Made by a program: the position numbers and the translations under genes. From NCBI GenBank assembly GCA_006176705.1, contig QRFJ01005051.1, positions 62,001 through 126,000 on the forward strand: a DNA stretch of 64,000 nt, read 5' to 3'. Under the pieces are notes generated by a model. It did no database searches. It was not told the DNA's origin and saw only the letters and a list, made by a program, of their open reading frames with translations. Positions 46,204-58,067 of this stretch are shown here, piece by piece. Source of the stretch: Cocos nucifera (lineage: Eukaryota; Streptophyta; Magnoliopsida; Arecales; Arecaceae). How positions within the stretch are numbered: position 1 is the stretch's first letter; each line of letters starts with the position of its first letter.

Positions 46204-47243
46204 AGGAGTATTTGGATGTCTAGTTGCCATAGCAGTATACATGTATCGCAATCTCCAATTGATTCGATTGGGGAAAAAGTAGTCCACATTAAATTTTATT
46301 ATTCTTTTGGTTCACTGATCTCTAATTTAATATATGTATATCTTTTGAAAGTAATTTAAAGAAATTAGTATTAATTCAGCCAAAATCTTCAAATAGGTAT
46401 AAATTTGGCCAATTAATTACCAAGATTTCAAAATACTATAATGTTAATTCTATAGTTATATACATATTGTAGTTTTGTGGCATTTTATTTTAGTAAAAAA
46501 ACATATTAAGATTTTAAAAACTAACAACAACATCTAATTTTTACCTTCAAAAATAATGTTATAATACTTTTTCATAAAAAAAGATAGTAACCTCAGTAAT
46601 AAGACTTTGAACAATATTATTGATAGAAAATATATCATTTGTGATAAAATCTTAATATAGTCGATAGTGTAATGAGATTTTAATAATTAACAATGTTGAC
46701 TAACTTCAATCCTCGTAAATATGATACTTTCAGAGTAAATTTTGTATCATTTGCAATATCTAGACATAAATAACATACTTTTTATGAGGGCATGGATTCA
46801 TTCATCACTAGTGAAAAATTGGTACCAAAGTTACCCTCTAAAAAAAGTAATATTATTGATGGACAAATTCAGTATTTGTGATGGTGCTTTATTCTAATCA
46901 TAAATATAGTATAATTTTAATAATTAATAGTAACAACTGACTTTTATCCTTAATAATAAGGCTTTGAACAATATTACTAATGAACAAATATATCATTTCT
47001 AAGGAAATCTTAATATAGTTGATAATATACTGAGATTTTAATGATTAACAATGACGACAAACTTTGGCTCTTGTAAATAGGGTACTTTTAAAGTTAATTT
47101 TCTATCTTTAGTGAACCAGAGTTATAAATAACATACTTTTTATGATGGCATGGATTCATTCGTTAGTAGTAAATTGATACAAAATTGGTGCTAGAGTTAT
47201 CCTTAAAAAAATGATACTAGTGACAGAAAAATTTAGTATTTGT
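46204..47243. repeat. AT-rich spacer with a duplicated ~357-bp block
   Basis: No gene seen. A block beginning CCTCAGTAATAAGACTTTGAACAATATT at 46591 recurs at 46948 (CCTTAATAATAAGGCTTTG...). The two copies share TAACATACTTTTTATGA and GGCATGGATTCATTC and diverge elsewhere. The second copy runs into the edge of F's LTR. 46204-46590 shows nothing recognisable. Origin unknown. Confidence 0.6.
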
Positions 47244-48087
47244 TGGTGCAGAATCTGGTTGACGCCAGATCGAGCTAGAGTTGGGAAAGTAGAGGTCACC
47301 ATTGGTGACCTGCAAAACAAAGTTCCTTCCAAAGTCGAGGGTGGTGGCTCTGGCAGGACTCTCCGACGATCAAATCGGCTCTTCTGGCCAACATAAATAG
47401 AGTGCTCAAAAAATTGAGGAGCAGAATAATGAGGAGGGAAATTAGAGTTTAGAAGAAATGTATCTAGAGGATCCCTTTTATAGATGAAGCATTTAATAAA
47501 CTGATAGCGACAGCCATAACTATCTAGTAGTGGACCGCTTAGGCCACATGAAGTTTGTTATGAAGGATGGTATTTGTTGTCGTGATGTGCCAGGCAAGAG
47601 TGGTGTTCGTTGTTGTGACTTGCCAGTCTATTGGGATTTAATAATTGAAGTTCGGATAGGATAGCTATAGATGGTGAAGAACTTCATGCCACAGTAGTTC
47701 AAGAGAGGTTCAGATGTTTTCGAGATCATTTGTGTGTTGACTGATATTTGTTGTATTAAGAATTGATGCTGAGGTCCTTCTAGCGATAGAGAGAAGTTTG
47801 ACTGGAAGGAGCCCTTAGGAGTTTGACTGGAAGAATCCAAAAGGAGTTCATCCTGGAGGAGTTTATCCTAGGAGAGTTCATCTAGAAGGAGTTCATCTTA
47901 GAGGAGTGCGACTGGAGGAGATCATCTGAAAGGAGTGCGATTGGAGAAGATCGTCTGGAAAGAGTGCGACTGGAGGAGATCGTCCGAAAGCAGTACGATT
48001 GGAGGAGATCGTCTGAAATGAGTGCGATTGGAGGAGATCATCTAAAAGTAGTTGAAAACTTCAATGGAAGTCATTTTACCCCCAACA
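47244..48087 (-). repeat. 3' LTR of F
   Basis: 844 bp. In element sense it starts TGTTGGGGGTAAAATG at 48087, after a purine tract, and ends ...TTCTGCACCA. It contains 29-bp U3 repeats (47904-48048), a TATA box TATAAAAGG near 47475-47483, and a U5 motif shared with E. The left edge could be 47244 or 47247, because TGGTGC also occurs at this place in the neighbouring tandem block. Confidence 0.7.
47904..48048. repeat. Five 29-bp tandem repeats in F U3
   Basis: Units beginning GAGTGCG(A)(C/T)TGGAG at 47904, 47933, 47962, 47991 (first base changed) and 48020 each contain GGAGGAGATCRTCTGAAA. More diverged units extend left to about 47815. They sit 40-180 bp into the LTR in element sense, i.e. in U3 upstream of the TATA box, where repeated enhancer units would be expected. 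Confidence 0.85.
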
Positions 48088-48105
48088 CTTGTCTCCCTAC
48101 TTTTG
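48088..48105 (-). other. Purine tract of F
   Basis: In element sense AAAAGTAGGGAGACAAG, immediately upstream of the LTR start. Probable plus-strand primer. Confidence 0.65.
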
Positions 48106-48725
48106 AGTTCGAATTTTGAATGAAAAAAGTATGAAAAAGCTGCTGCAGTCAAAGTTCTTCGGCAGTTTCCCGCTCGGAGGGGGATGGAGCTTTTATCTTT
48201 TTTTTCAAATTAGCACTGCGATTTTTAATGTCGAAAGACTTGAATGGACAGATTTCCTTGAAGACTCATTCAACATGGAGTTCCATGTATGGTGTAGTGA
48301 TTACTTCATCAAGTGGCAGGTACAAGTGGGACATGCGGTGAGCTTTGATAGACCAAAGAAGTTTTGCAATTATGACTTCCTCTGTCCTCCAACTTTCTAT
48401 AAACCACTCTCATTCTTCCTTTATGGCTTCTCATGGGTTTCTTCTCTTTCTCCTTCCTCTATTTCCATCATCCCCGAGTGACCCTATTCTTGTCGCCCTC
48501 GCTTTCTCGCAACTCCTCCGACCATCAGCACCTTTCTCGATTATTCCTCATCCTCCTAATCTTCTTTCCAAGCGTTCTTAGGTTAGTCTCTCATCCCTAT
48601 CCTTTTGATTTCTAGCTTTCTTGCATTCTTCGGGTTTCATCGAGTTTTGTTCTTCGCTTTTGGGTTTCCACTACTCCATTTTCCTAAGCTTTTCCAAGGA
48701 TTTTGTTTGATTTGATTGAATCTTG
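48106..48725 (+). other. Pyrimidine-rich 5' region of the antisense gene
   Basis: CT-rich sequence (especially 48410-48600) with no credible coding content of its own, upstream of the antisense reading frame. AG/GTTAGT at about 48580 could be a splice donor. A promoter for the antisense gene might lie here, but no clear TATA box was identified. Confidence 0.4.
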
Positions 48726-51700
48726 ATGTCGTTCGAGATCTCTTGGTCTTGTAGTTCTAAGAGTTTGACTAATCCGAACCCCAATAGCCCTAGGACTAGA
48801 ATGAAAACCAAACCCAGGGTAGCACCTCAGCCTAACTTCATTTCGAGGACCATTCCATGCTCCTTAACTACCGAAGACCTGTCGATAGTTAGGATCTAGT
48901 ACGGGATGCCTGTTGAGTATGAGCTAGAACTTTCTAGACTAAGTGGTCGAGCTTGTGCTCCCCCTCCAGGTTGGTTATACTTATATTTGGAGGCCTTTCA
49001 TGTTGGATTGAGGTTTCCTCTTCTCGTCTTTATGGTAGCTCTTTTTCATTTTCTGAATATCTTCTTAGCCTCTGTAGTTTCAAACTCCTTTAGGTTTATA
49101 ATAGGATTCCTTGTCCTTCGTATATCTACCGAAGTCCAGCCCACCATTTTGCTCTTTCGAACCTTTTTCATCTTTAAGTGTCATCCTATTGCAAAGGACT
49201 GATGGTACGTTTCACCTCAGTTCGGTAAGAAGGGGTTGCTCAAAGATGCCTCCTCATCCATCTACAACTGGAAGGAGAAGTTTATTTTTGTTTTCTATCC
49301 GACCTTGGACTTAGGACTTCCACCCTAGGGGTATCTGAGGGATTCAGTCCGCCGAGCCCCGAGGTTAGAGAAAGAGGATCAAGAGTTAGTTAATAAGATT
49401 AGAGGTCACCAAACTCCCTTGGTGTCCGAGCTAATAATGGAGCAAACCTTGTTCAATCTCGACCTCAACCCTCTGAACCTGGCAGGTAAATGGTCGAAGT
49501 CGGTGGGCTAGTCCTTTTTCTTTCTTTTCTTTTCTAACTATATTTTTTCTTTATGATACAGATGGATGCCAAAGCCATCGAGATACTTTCCAAAGGGCTC
49601 CAGGCTTGCAAAAGAAAAGGTACCATGCCAAGCGAGCCAAGCAAGAAAGCAAGGATGGACGTCCCCAGCTCTACAGTGCCTATCGATGCCACCTTCACCA
49701 TCAAGATCACTGTGGCCGCCGAGGTCGCCTCAGCCACCAAGGTTCCCCCAATGGCCAAGGCACCCCTCGCAGTCGAGGTTACTGGGTCTTCAATGCTGCC
49801 GAGTCCTTTTGTTGAGGCCCAAATCCCAAAGGGTCCTTCCTAAGGAGAAAAGGGGGAAGAGAAGAAGAGGGCAAACGGGGCTGTGAGAAAGTTCCGACGC
49901 AAGGTTCACTACAACGAGCCAAATAGCTCTGATGAAGAGTTGGGGGAGAACCCCTTCCACACCATGAAATCATCAGAGGTTTGGTCGATGGGTTCACCAT
50001 ACCTAAGGTTGTGGATCGGATCATCAACGCGAATGTCGACCAATGTACCTAAAATTTGCTCGGATCCTTTCTTGAGGTAATTACTCCTTTTCTTTCCTCC
50101 TTTTTTTTATTACTTCCTTATCCATGCAACTTTCCTCTCTGCATTCATATGTACACATCCTTGTAGATGGGCCATCAACTGCTTGGCTACATCAGATCGT
50201 TGGACCGCTCGAAGTCAGAGTTGGTGAGGGTTCGGAAGGGTTGCCAGGCCGAAGTCGAGTGCCTGCTGAAGGAGAAGGATGAGGTCGGATGCTCCTTAAG
50301 GGAGAAGTTCCTCAAGGTCGAGGGTCTCGAAGAAATGCTTCATAGGGAGAAGGAAACATTGGAAGAGCTAAAAGCTGCTTTGGCCCTAGAAGAGGAGCGG
50401 AGGAAAAAGATTGAGGCTGAGTTAGCCAAGCTGAAGGAACATATCTCAGGGTAGATCTTGGAAGCAACGTCTCAGGAAAAAGAGGAGTTTAAGGTCTCCT
50501 CCGAGATGAGGGACCTGAACATTGAGTTCAGTCGGGAGGCCTTTCAGAAGGGGTTCGAACTCTATGAAGATCAGGTGGCCAGCAAATTCCTCAGGCTCAA
50601 CCTTGACTTTTTAGATGATGAGGCCTCTGAAGAAGCCGCAGGCCCATCTACTACTCTAGCCGACCTCCCGCCTATCGAGCTAGCTGTTGCCTCCCTTTTG
50701 ACCTCATCTATTCTTGCTCCCATCGAAGATCCTGTGTAGATTGAGGCTGCACCGGACTCTTCCATCATTCCTCCAAAGGTCTGAGACCTCCTGCCTTTGT
50801 ATTTTGTTTTTTATTTTCCTTATTTTCTTGTTATGAAGAAATATTTTGATCAATGGAAGGTAAATTTATTTTTGAAGGTGGACCTCTTCTCTTCTTTTCT
50901 TCTTGTTTTTTTTTTAATTCCAAATCGTGATGCTTTCATGCTTTTGATACAGTCCCAAGTTGAAACCGACCCTTCGCCCCAAGCGGTGCCCTTAAAGGCT
51001 AGCCTTAGAAGGTTGAGGAAGGAAGTATATCACCTTAAAAGGAAGGTGGAGAAAATGAAAGGCGAGCTTAAGGAATCGAAAAAGAATTATGTTGAGGCCT
51101 CTACTGAAATCGATCGTCTTCGCCAGGCACACAAAAAGGGCTCTATGGACTATATCAGGAAGAAAAGGGATCTTGAGGTCAAGCTCGAAGAGGTCAAAGA
51201 TCATGGTAGCGAGAAGGCTTGGTCCTTAATAGCCAAAGCTAGCTCTCTCGAGGTTGAACTTAATGCAGCAAAAGAAAAAATTCTACTGCTGGAAGGGAGC
51301 TCATCATGATCTTTCGAGAAGGCGCAGCACGACTAGGATTGGTCAAAAAAAATTTTGGAGCTCCAGCGACAACTTCAGGATATCGAAGCTTGGCACAATA
51401 GCTGTAGAGTATCCTCGGCAGAAAAAATGTCTAAACTTGAGCATGAGCTTAAGGTGGCTAGGGACGGCACCAGCAGAGAATCGAAGGAGATTGCCTTCCT
51501 GAAGAGGATTACAGGCAAACTTTTAGAGCCGATCGGGATGGAGAAAGCCAAGGTTCAAAGATTAAAGCTTCAACTGGTTAGCAAATAGCAAGCTGTCAAG
51601 GATGCTGAAGCTGAATTGGAGGTTCTGAGGAGAAGACTGCAAGCATCGAAAGAAAACTTTCAAAGAACTGACAGGATGTTCTACGATAATATGATGAGGA

Positions 51701-51789
51701 GAAGAGAGCTCGAGGAAGAGATCGTCAGCCTGAGAGAGTCTCTGGGGATGGCCAATAGTCCAAATTTCGAGAAATTCGATCCCCCTTAG
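48726..51789 (+). pseudogene. Antisense four-exon extra gene of F (putative gypsy-type transposon family)
   Basis: Exons 48726-49485, 49562-50076, 50167-50778 and 50953-51789. Exon 1 carries YGMPVEYELELSRLSGRACAPPPGWLYLYLEAF and SFRFIIGFLVL, then WYVSPQFGKKGLLKDASSSIYNWKEKF, the signature of the plant putative gypsy-type transposon domain (Pfam PF04195 type). Exon 2 has a Lys-rich and then Ala/Val/Pro-rich linker. Exons 3 and 4 are coiled coil. Introns 2 and 3 have GT...AG ends and join in phase 0 (LGSFLE to MGHQLL). Intron 1 (49486-49561) has GT...AG ends but its phase does not match, and exon 2 has a shift near 49965. At least seven in-frame stops (48897, 49200, 49326, 49841, 50452, 50737, 51307) make it a pseudogene. 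Function of the family is unknown. Confidence 0.75.
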
Positions 51790-52394
51790 AGCTTTGATTT
51801 TTCTTTCTTCCTTTTGCAATTGGTCTCATAGGATCTTATATTGTACCCAACTTTGATTTTAATGAAATGATATCTTTTCTTATTTTCATTCTATGTGGAT
51901 CGAATGTCTACCAATGGCTCTGCTCGACTTTCTTTTCTTCTTTTCTCTCTTCTTCTACCCTTTTTTTTTATAGATGGTTTTGTGGACCTCGATTTGATAA
52001 TGAACCTCGACTTCAATGAAGTAACGTTTTCTTCAATCATCATTTTGCTTTATCTGGGTTTGAAGTTTATTGATTCCTCCATTTTTCTTGCCTCATCTTT
52101 CATCAAAATAATCGTTAATAAGTGTTCTCCTCCTATCGGAGATCTTTATCCATGTCAGAAATGAGGTTCTCCTCTGTTCCTGACATGGTTGGTTTTTCTT
52201 TGTCCTTCTATCAGGACGAGGTGCTCCTCCTATTCCTGACGAGGTTGGTTTTTTCTCTATCGGATCGAGATCTTCCTTCCATCTTAGGCAATCGAAGGTC
52301 TTTATTCATGTCAATATGAGATTATCTTCCTATTCCTGATGAGATCGGTTTGTACTTTTGTCAGATTGAGGTCTTCCTCCTATCTTGGTTAATC
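51790..52394. other. Spacer with degenerate repeat units
   Basis: 3' flank of the antisense gene. From about 52125 there are shorter, irregular copies of a motif like GAGGTTCTCCTCCTGTTCCTGACR...GGTTGG, apparently the diverged edge of the array that follows. Confidence 0.55.
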
Positions 52395-52972
52395 GGAGGT
52401 CTTTATTTCACTCAAGTTAGGATAAGGTTCTCCTCCTGTTCCTAACAAGGCTATGGGGGTACAAAAGAATTGTTGAAAGGGCCTCTTGTCTCCTCCTGGC
52501 TGAAATAATTGGAGGTCTTCATTTTGCTCAAGTTAGGATGAGATTCTCCTTCTATTTCTAACAGAGTTATGGAGGCACAAAAGGACCGTTGAAAGGGCCT
52601 CTCCCCTCCTCCTGACTTAAATAACCGCAGGTCTTCATTTTGCTCAAGTTAGGAAGAGGTTCTCCTCATGTTCCTAATAGGGCTGGAGGGACATAAAAGG
52701 GCCATCGAAAGGGCCTCTCCTCCTCTCCTAGCTTAAATAATCGGAGGTCTTCATTTTACTTAAGTTAGGATGAGGTTCTTCTCTTGTTCCTAATAGAATT
52801 ATGGGGGTACAAAAAGACTATTGAAAGGGCCTCTCCCCCCTCCTAGTTTAAATAATCGAAGGTCTTTGTTTTGTTCAAGTTAGGATGAGATTCTCATCCT
52901 ATTCCTAACAGGACTGTGGGGGCACAAAAGGGCCCTTGAAAGGGCCTCTCCCCCCTCCTGGCTTAAATAATC
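52395..52972. repeat. 116-bp tandem array, five units
   Basis: Units start at 52395, 52511, 52627, 52743 and 52858, with a sixth start at 52973 that breaks off. Each reads GGAGGTCTTCATTTTGCTC, AAGTTAGGATGAGGTTCTCC, TCCTAACAGG, GGGGGCACAAAAGG, AAAGGGCCTCTCCCC, CTTAAATAATC in that order. It lies between integrase and the antisense gene, the variable 3' region of Tat elements, which is known as a birthplace of satellite repeats. Confidence 0.9.
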
Positions 52973-53089
52973 GGAGGTCTTCTTCTTCGTTTAAGAATAA
53001 AATTTGGTTAAATCATTTTCTATCATTATATGATTTTGCATCAAAAGACAGAGATTTTGAAAAGAGAGAATTTTATTAAGATAAGATTA

Positions 53090-54241
53090 CTGATAATACA
53101 CCCGCAAGTTCTCTTAATTCTAGGGTCGCAAAAGTGTTGCCCCTTCGAGCTCCTTCAGGTAATAAGTTTCAGGCCGGATGACCTCCTTGACTTCGTATGG
53201 GCCTTCCCAATTTGGTGCAAGCTTTTCTTGATTCTGAGATTATGAAATAGTAGCTTGTTGAAGTACCAAGTCTTCCACTTTGAATACCTTACCTCTGATC
53301 TTGGAGTTATAGTAGTAGGCTACTTTCCATTTGTAGGCTGCCACTCGAACCCAAGCTTCTTTCCTTTTTTCTTCCAACAAGTCGAGGTTAGCCCTAAGAT
53401 CCCATGAGTTCTACTGCTCATTGAATGCCACAACTCATGCTGATGAAAGCTTAAGTTCTATTAGGATGACAGCTTCTATTTCGAAAGTTAGGGCGAATGG
53501 AGTCTCTCCAATTAGCAATCTTTGGATAGTTCGATATGTCCAGAGTACATGATAGAGTTCATCTATCCAAATCTTTTTTGCTTTCTCAAGTCTTGCTTTA
53601 ATACCTTACAGCAGCATTCTATTGGTTATCTCAATCTCGTCGTTTGCCTATGGATGAGCTCCTAATGTAAAATTATGAGATATGTTCAGATCTTTATAGA
53701 ACTCGGCAAACTTAGTTCCAGCAAACTATTGCCCATTATCTATTATGAGGGTCCGAGATAGGCCAAATCTACAAATAATGGACTTCTAGACAAAGTTCTA
53801 TACTTTTACCTCAGTAATTTTGGCCAAAGATTCAGCTTCGACCCACTTTGTGAAATAATCAATCGCCATCGGTAGGAATTTCTGTTGTCTGGATGCCATG
53901 GAAAAGGGCTCAAGTATGTCCATCCCCCATTATGAAAATGGCCAAGGGACGCTCAAGGGTGTAAGCTTAGGAGCCATTTATTTTTGAATACTTGTATTTC
54001 TTTGATAACGATCGCATTTTCTGACATACTCTATAGAGTCATGGTACATTATTAGCCAATAATAGCCTTATCGAAGCAGTTTATGAGATAAGGACCTGGC
54101 CCCTAGATGACTTTCGTAGATTCCTTCATGCACTTTTCATAATGCAAAGTTGCCTTCATAAGGTTAGAGATATTTTAAGAGTGGTAGTGAATAAGATCTT
54201 TTATATAATTTGCCCTCAGAGAGAACATACTAGGAGGCTTG
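53090..54241 (-). pseudogene. Integrase of gypsy F
   Basis: Minus-strand pieces follow the gypsy integrase from zinc finger to C-terminus: GIYESHLGARSLSHKLLRQGYYWP, YVRKCDRYQRN (the second Cys of the CxxC pair is Tyr), and WGMDILEPF (first catalytic Asp). These are followed by DYFTKWVEAESLAKI, IICRFGLSRTLIIDNG (second Asp), IEITNRMLL (Glu) and, at 53100-53215, PNWEGPYEVKEVIRPETYYLKELEGATL. Several stops and frameshifts interrupt it. The right end is cut by A3. Confidence 0.85.
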
Positions 54242-56504
54242 TGTTAGATGTGCGCCCTAGAAGCCAGATTGGCTGTCACTTATAATACACTTCTAAGAAT
54301 AATTTTATAATTTTGATTATAAATTAATAAATAGATTATTTTCTATCATAGTGTGTATTTAAAAGTGTCTGTGATGTATCGTTTGAGTTAATGGTAATGA
54401 CAATTCATATTTTCAAGAGTTTAAAATTTAAGACATGAATTTTCATACTTAACTCATAAACTGCTCCCGACCGTGGGATCATCATGAGGATGGTGATTGA
54501 TCCAGAAGATTGGTGTACAATCACTTTCTTAGGATAGACGTGTCTTGAGTCTATGGTATGGAGACATCAAAGTGAGAGTAAAAATACTCATTAGAGAATG
54601 AGGGCACTGAGCGTGACCATCTCGAGTAGTCATAAGAAAGTCTACCTTCTCATCAATGACTGACTTGATGCTGTAGTGATGTGTATAGTTCCTTGATCTG
54701 AGATGCATCGATAGTTCACCTTAAGGGTATTATAGTTTAATAACACCATAACTCGATCTTCTAGCCATTCAGAATCTTAAGGTGTATGTTGGCTATAGCA
54801 TGTTCATTGTAAGAATTGGATTGCACCAATAGGGAATCTATCTACCTCGATAGATGGGGAGTAGCCCTATGATAATCATGAGATTGAGTCCATAAGCCCA
54901 TGGCTGTGGCAGAGTGAAGATGATAGAAAGAATTTCTATTAGAGTTTCACATTGGACTCAAATCGAATGATTAATTCATATGATGGACATTGGGTTTGAT
55001 GAGTTCATCTTAACCCTAATCTTGTCGGGGCTTAACATAGAAGAACTCAATCACACAAGTAACTATACCAAGAGATTTGCTTTCAATTCTGATGGGTTAC
55101 CACCATATACTGCTAGGTGTCATTGATGCATTTTGTAATTAGGATGATTTTGATGATCAATCATTCTAATTGTATGAATCAGAAAAGTTCTGGTCCATCG
55201 AAAGATATTTCGATGATGTCGATGATGGAGATTGCGACATGTTTCATTACCATATAGAATTGAATCTAACTGAATCACATAAACAAGGGTTTGGATCTAA
55301 ATGTCATCAATTGAGCTAAGCCAATTTGATTGATTTGGATTAGATCCAATCAGGTTCAAGGTAATCGTGCTAGCACATGATTGAGCCTGATTTTCTCCTT
55401 ATGAAATCTTTTTGATTCATCGCAACCAAGTTAAATTTAATTTAACTCATTCTTGTATTTAGAATAAATTTATTTTTATCTAATTAAAATAAGTCTATGT
55501 TAGATTAATTATAGAAATTAAATTCATTCATAGTCAAATTGGACTAGGGTCAAAAGTTGACCTATTTGAGAGAATTAAGGGTCACCTGATCACATACTTG
55601 TAAAAATTTTTTAGAAATTATTTTGATCTAATTTTTAGATATATGATATATCATGAGTTATACATTGGGTGTACCAAATTTTATAATTTTTGAAGATGTA
55701 TAGACTAAGTTATGATAGAGTTTGATTTGGATCAAACTCTTGAGGGAAGAGTCCTAGGCGCAGTGGACTCTTTCTTATCTACTCATGCCGACACCTTTTT
55801 GAATCATTTTTGGCAAAAACAATAGATGAGATCTGATGGTTTTTAATGGAGAATAAGTCCTAGAGTCCTAATGATAAAATAAATAAGTTATTTTGGTCAA
55901 AAGAGACTCTAAGTAGGCATTGGACATAAAAGCCTTTCTCATGTCAAAGTGCATTCAATGCAAGAAATAATTTTCCACACCCAAAGTCTGCCATCCCTGA
56001 TATCCCATACCACCTCTATCCTCTCTTTTCTTCTCTTATACAAGCCTAAAAAGTTAGGTATAAATATGAGAAGAAGGTCCGAGGTTTTTGGCACAATATT
56101 CAGGATCTATGCGATGGTATTCATGTGACGGATGGGCTGCCTTCAGAAATAGTTTTGAAGGTTCTTTGGATCAGATCCAAATCTAATTTTTGGAGAAAAA
56201 GTTCATGAGGGAAAGATGTTTAGATCCTATCCAAGTGGATACCTGTAGAGGCTAGGTGCATGCGTGGCTCCTTTCAGAACCTCAAGAATCAACAAGATTT
56301 TTATAGGATAATTAGATTATCCAATTAGGTACTTTAAATTAAATTTGATTTAATTTTAATTTTTAATTTTTAATATTAGATTACCATGATTAGATCTAAG
56401 AATTATTAGATCTAATTAGATTATTTTAAAATTTTTAAAAAAATCCTCCTCAGATCTGATCAGATCTGCACAATCCTATGGCGGAAAATAGTATCTTTCC
56501 TTCA
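54242..56504 (+). repeat. 5' LTR of A3
   Basis: 2263 bp, TGTTAGATGTGCG...TTCA. TATA box TATAAATA at 56059-56066. Only two W-box cores remain around 55549-55562. No intact coding sequence. Confidence 0.88.
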
Positions 56505-56506
56505 AC

Positions 56507-56519
56507 TGGTATCAGAGCT
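56507..56519 (+). other. Primer binding site of A3
   Basis: TGGTATCAGAGCT, one change at the last base relative to A, A2 and A4. Confidence 0.88.
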
Positions 56520-58067
56520 GTGTTAGCAATTCTTCTTATCTACCTTAGATCTAATTTTATTTTTATTTATAATTTAATATTAAAAGATTTTAGATATCAC
56601 ATTAGATGTGATTAGATCTAAAATTAAAAAATTAAAAATTAAATAATTTAGATCTAATATGTATGAGATGCATAACTAGACTAGGTATAGAATAGTTCTA
56701 TGTGTAGTCTAGTATGATCATGTATTTAATTTGATTAAATATAATTTTAGATCTATTTAATTTTTATTTTTTTGATGTTATAATTATTGTAATCAGATCT
56801 AAAAATAAAAAATAAAATTTTTAATTTATTCATATGAGATAAGAAATATGCATGCTTAGACTAGTCATAGAATAGTTCTATAAGATGTCTACAATAGTTT
56901 TAATTTTGATATGATCAAATCTCAAAATTTTATTTTTTAGATTTAATATGTGATATTTCAGATCTGAAAGTATGCATATTAATGATACATGAGATGTATG
57001 CAAAACATGTATTAGTTAGATCTTTTTATATGTAATATACGATCTAGCTAGTTTTGTAGTAAAAAATTATATTTTTGATTAAGGAGTTCTTTATGGCTGT
57101 CTAGTCATAAGAATAAAGTAGGATTTAAAGATCCTCTCCTTCCATTCCATGAGGTGTTCTTATGGCGTGTAGGGGTGTTGCGCGTTCGTCCTTAATCAAA
57201 AATCAGAATTTATTTTTCTGCAAAATTCGAGATCCTAAAATCCTAGGATTTCTATTATATGTTTTATTTATGAACCCAAAACTTAATTAAGAATTAAAAT
57301 TATAAAATTAATTAGATCTAAAATTATGAATTTTTAGATCTAAGATATATTCATAAAATTGGGTTCGGACTTAGGTAGCTTAATTAAGTCTAGCAGTTGA
57401 TCAAACCGAATCAAGAGTTAGTTAGGTGGGATCAAAGAAAGCTTAGATTTGACTAGCTTAATAGGATTAAGTCTGAGTCAAGATCGAATCACATTGAGAT
57501 ATGATTCGATCAAATCAAGACCTAATTTGGCTTCGCAGTTCGAGCCTGAATTGTAGGCTAATCCAATTGATTTTGATTCGATAATTTGGTATCCAAGGTA
57601 AGTTTGACAGATATGAATGATTGGTTTTTAATTGGGAGCTACTCAATCTGAATGAATTCTTGTTGAGTTAATAGCATATCCCTTCCACCGATCTCACTTA
57701 CTTGGCCATTTATGTCGATCCAGTTTTGATTTGAGGTGGCTAACAATTTGAGCCAACCCATGCTACTAGGTTAGTCATAATTGTTATGACTAAGTCAAGT
57801 CAAGTTTAAAGAGAACTAAATTAAATCTTTCTAAGAAAATATTAAGTCTAAGGTCTTCCACCATTGTACATGTGTGGGTCCTTCTTGGGGTTGATTATTC
57901 TCGATTGAATACAGTGATTCAGTTATACCAAAAAGATGCAACCATGTCTATTAGGCATTAGATGCTATGGGTTGGAGGATGGGTTGGGCTCAATATTCCA
58001 TATATGATAAGAAATCCAATCAGAAATTTAAGCTGTGCAAATGGTGGGTATGACCCTATGAGAGTTG
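56520..58067 (+). other. Leader of A3
   Basis: Homologous to 34139-35660. Contains the hairpin (arms 57075-57084 and 57190-57199) and the donor-like AAG/GTAAGT at about 57595-57603. The acceptor side is lost beyond the A4 insertion. Confidence 0.8.

Larger units (their letters stand above)
47244..54241 (-). mobile_element. Tat-like Ty3/gypsy element F, 3' half
   Basis: Minus-strand integrase (53090-54241) is followed in element sense by a tandem array, an antisense extra gene, a purine tract and a 3' LTR (47244-48087). The 5' half is lost or displaced by A-family element A3 at 54242. Extra frames in antisense orientation between integrase and the 3' LTR are known for some plant Tat elements, such as maize Grande, and F fits that plan. 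Confidence 0.8.
54242..58067 (+). mobile_element. Older A-family copia A3 (LTR and leader)
   Basis: LTR 54242-56504, primer site 56507-56519 and leader 56520-58067, all homologous to A but clearly more diverged than A2. The leader stops where A4 begins, at a point equivalent to about 35660 in A. Its gag and pol, if still present, would lie beyond the right edge of the window, after A4. Confidence 0.88.

Noticed and set aside
48906..49202. Hydrophobic 98-codon frame as a stand-alone membrane protein
   Set aside because: It is in frame with, and part of, exon 1 of the antisense gene family. The hydrophobic stretch is the FHVGLRFPL...IIGFLVL core of that domain.
52395..52972. CRISPR-like array
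   Set aside because: Units are directly tandem with no unique spacers, in plant retrotransposon context.
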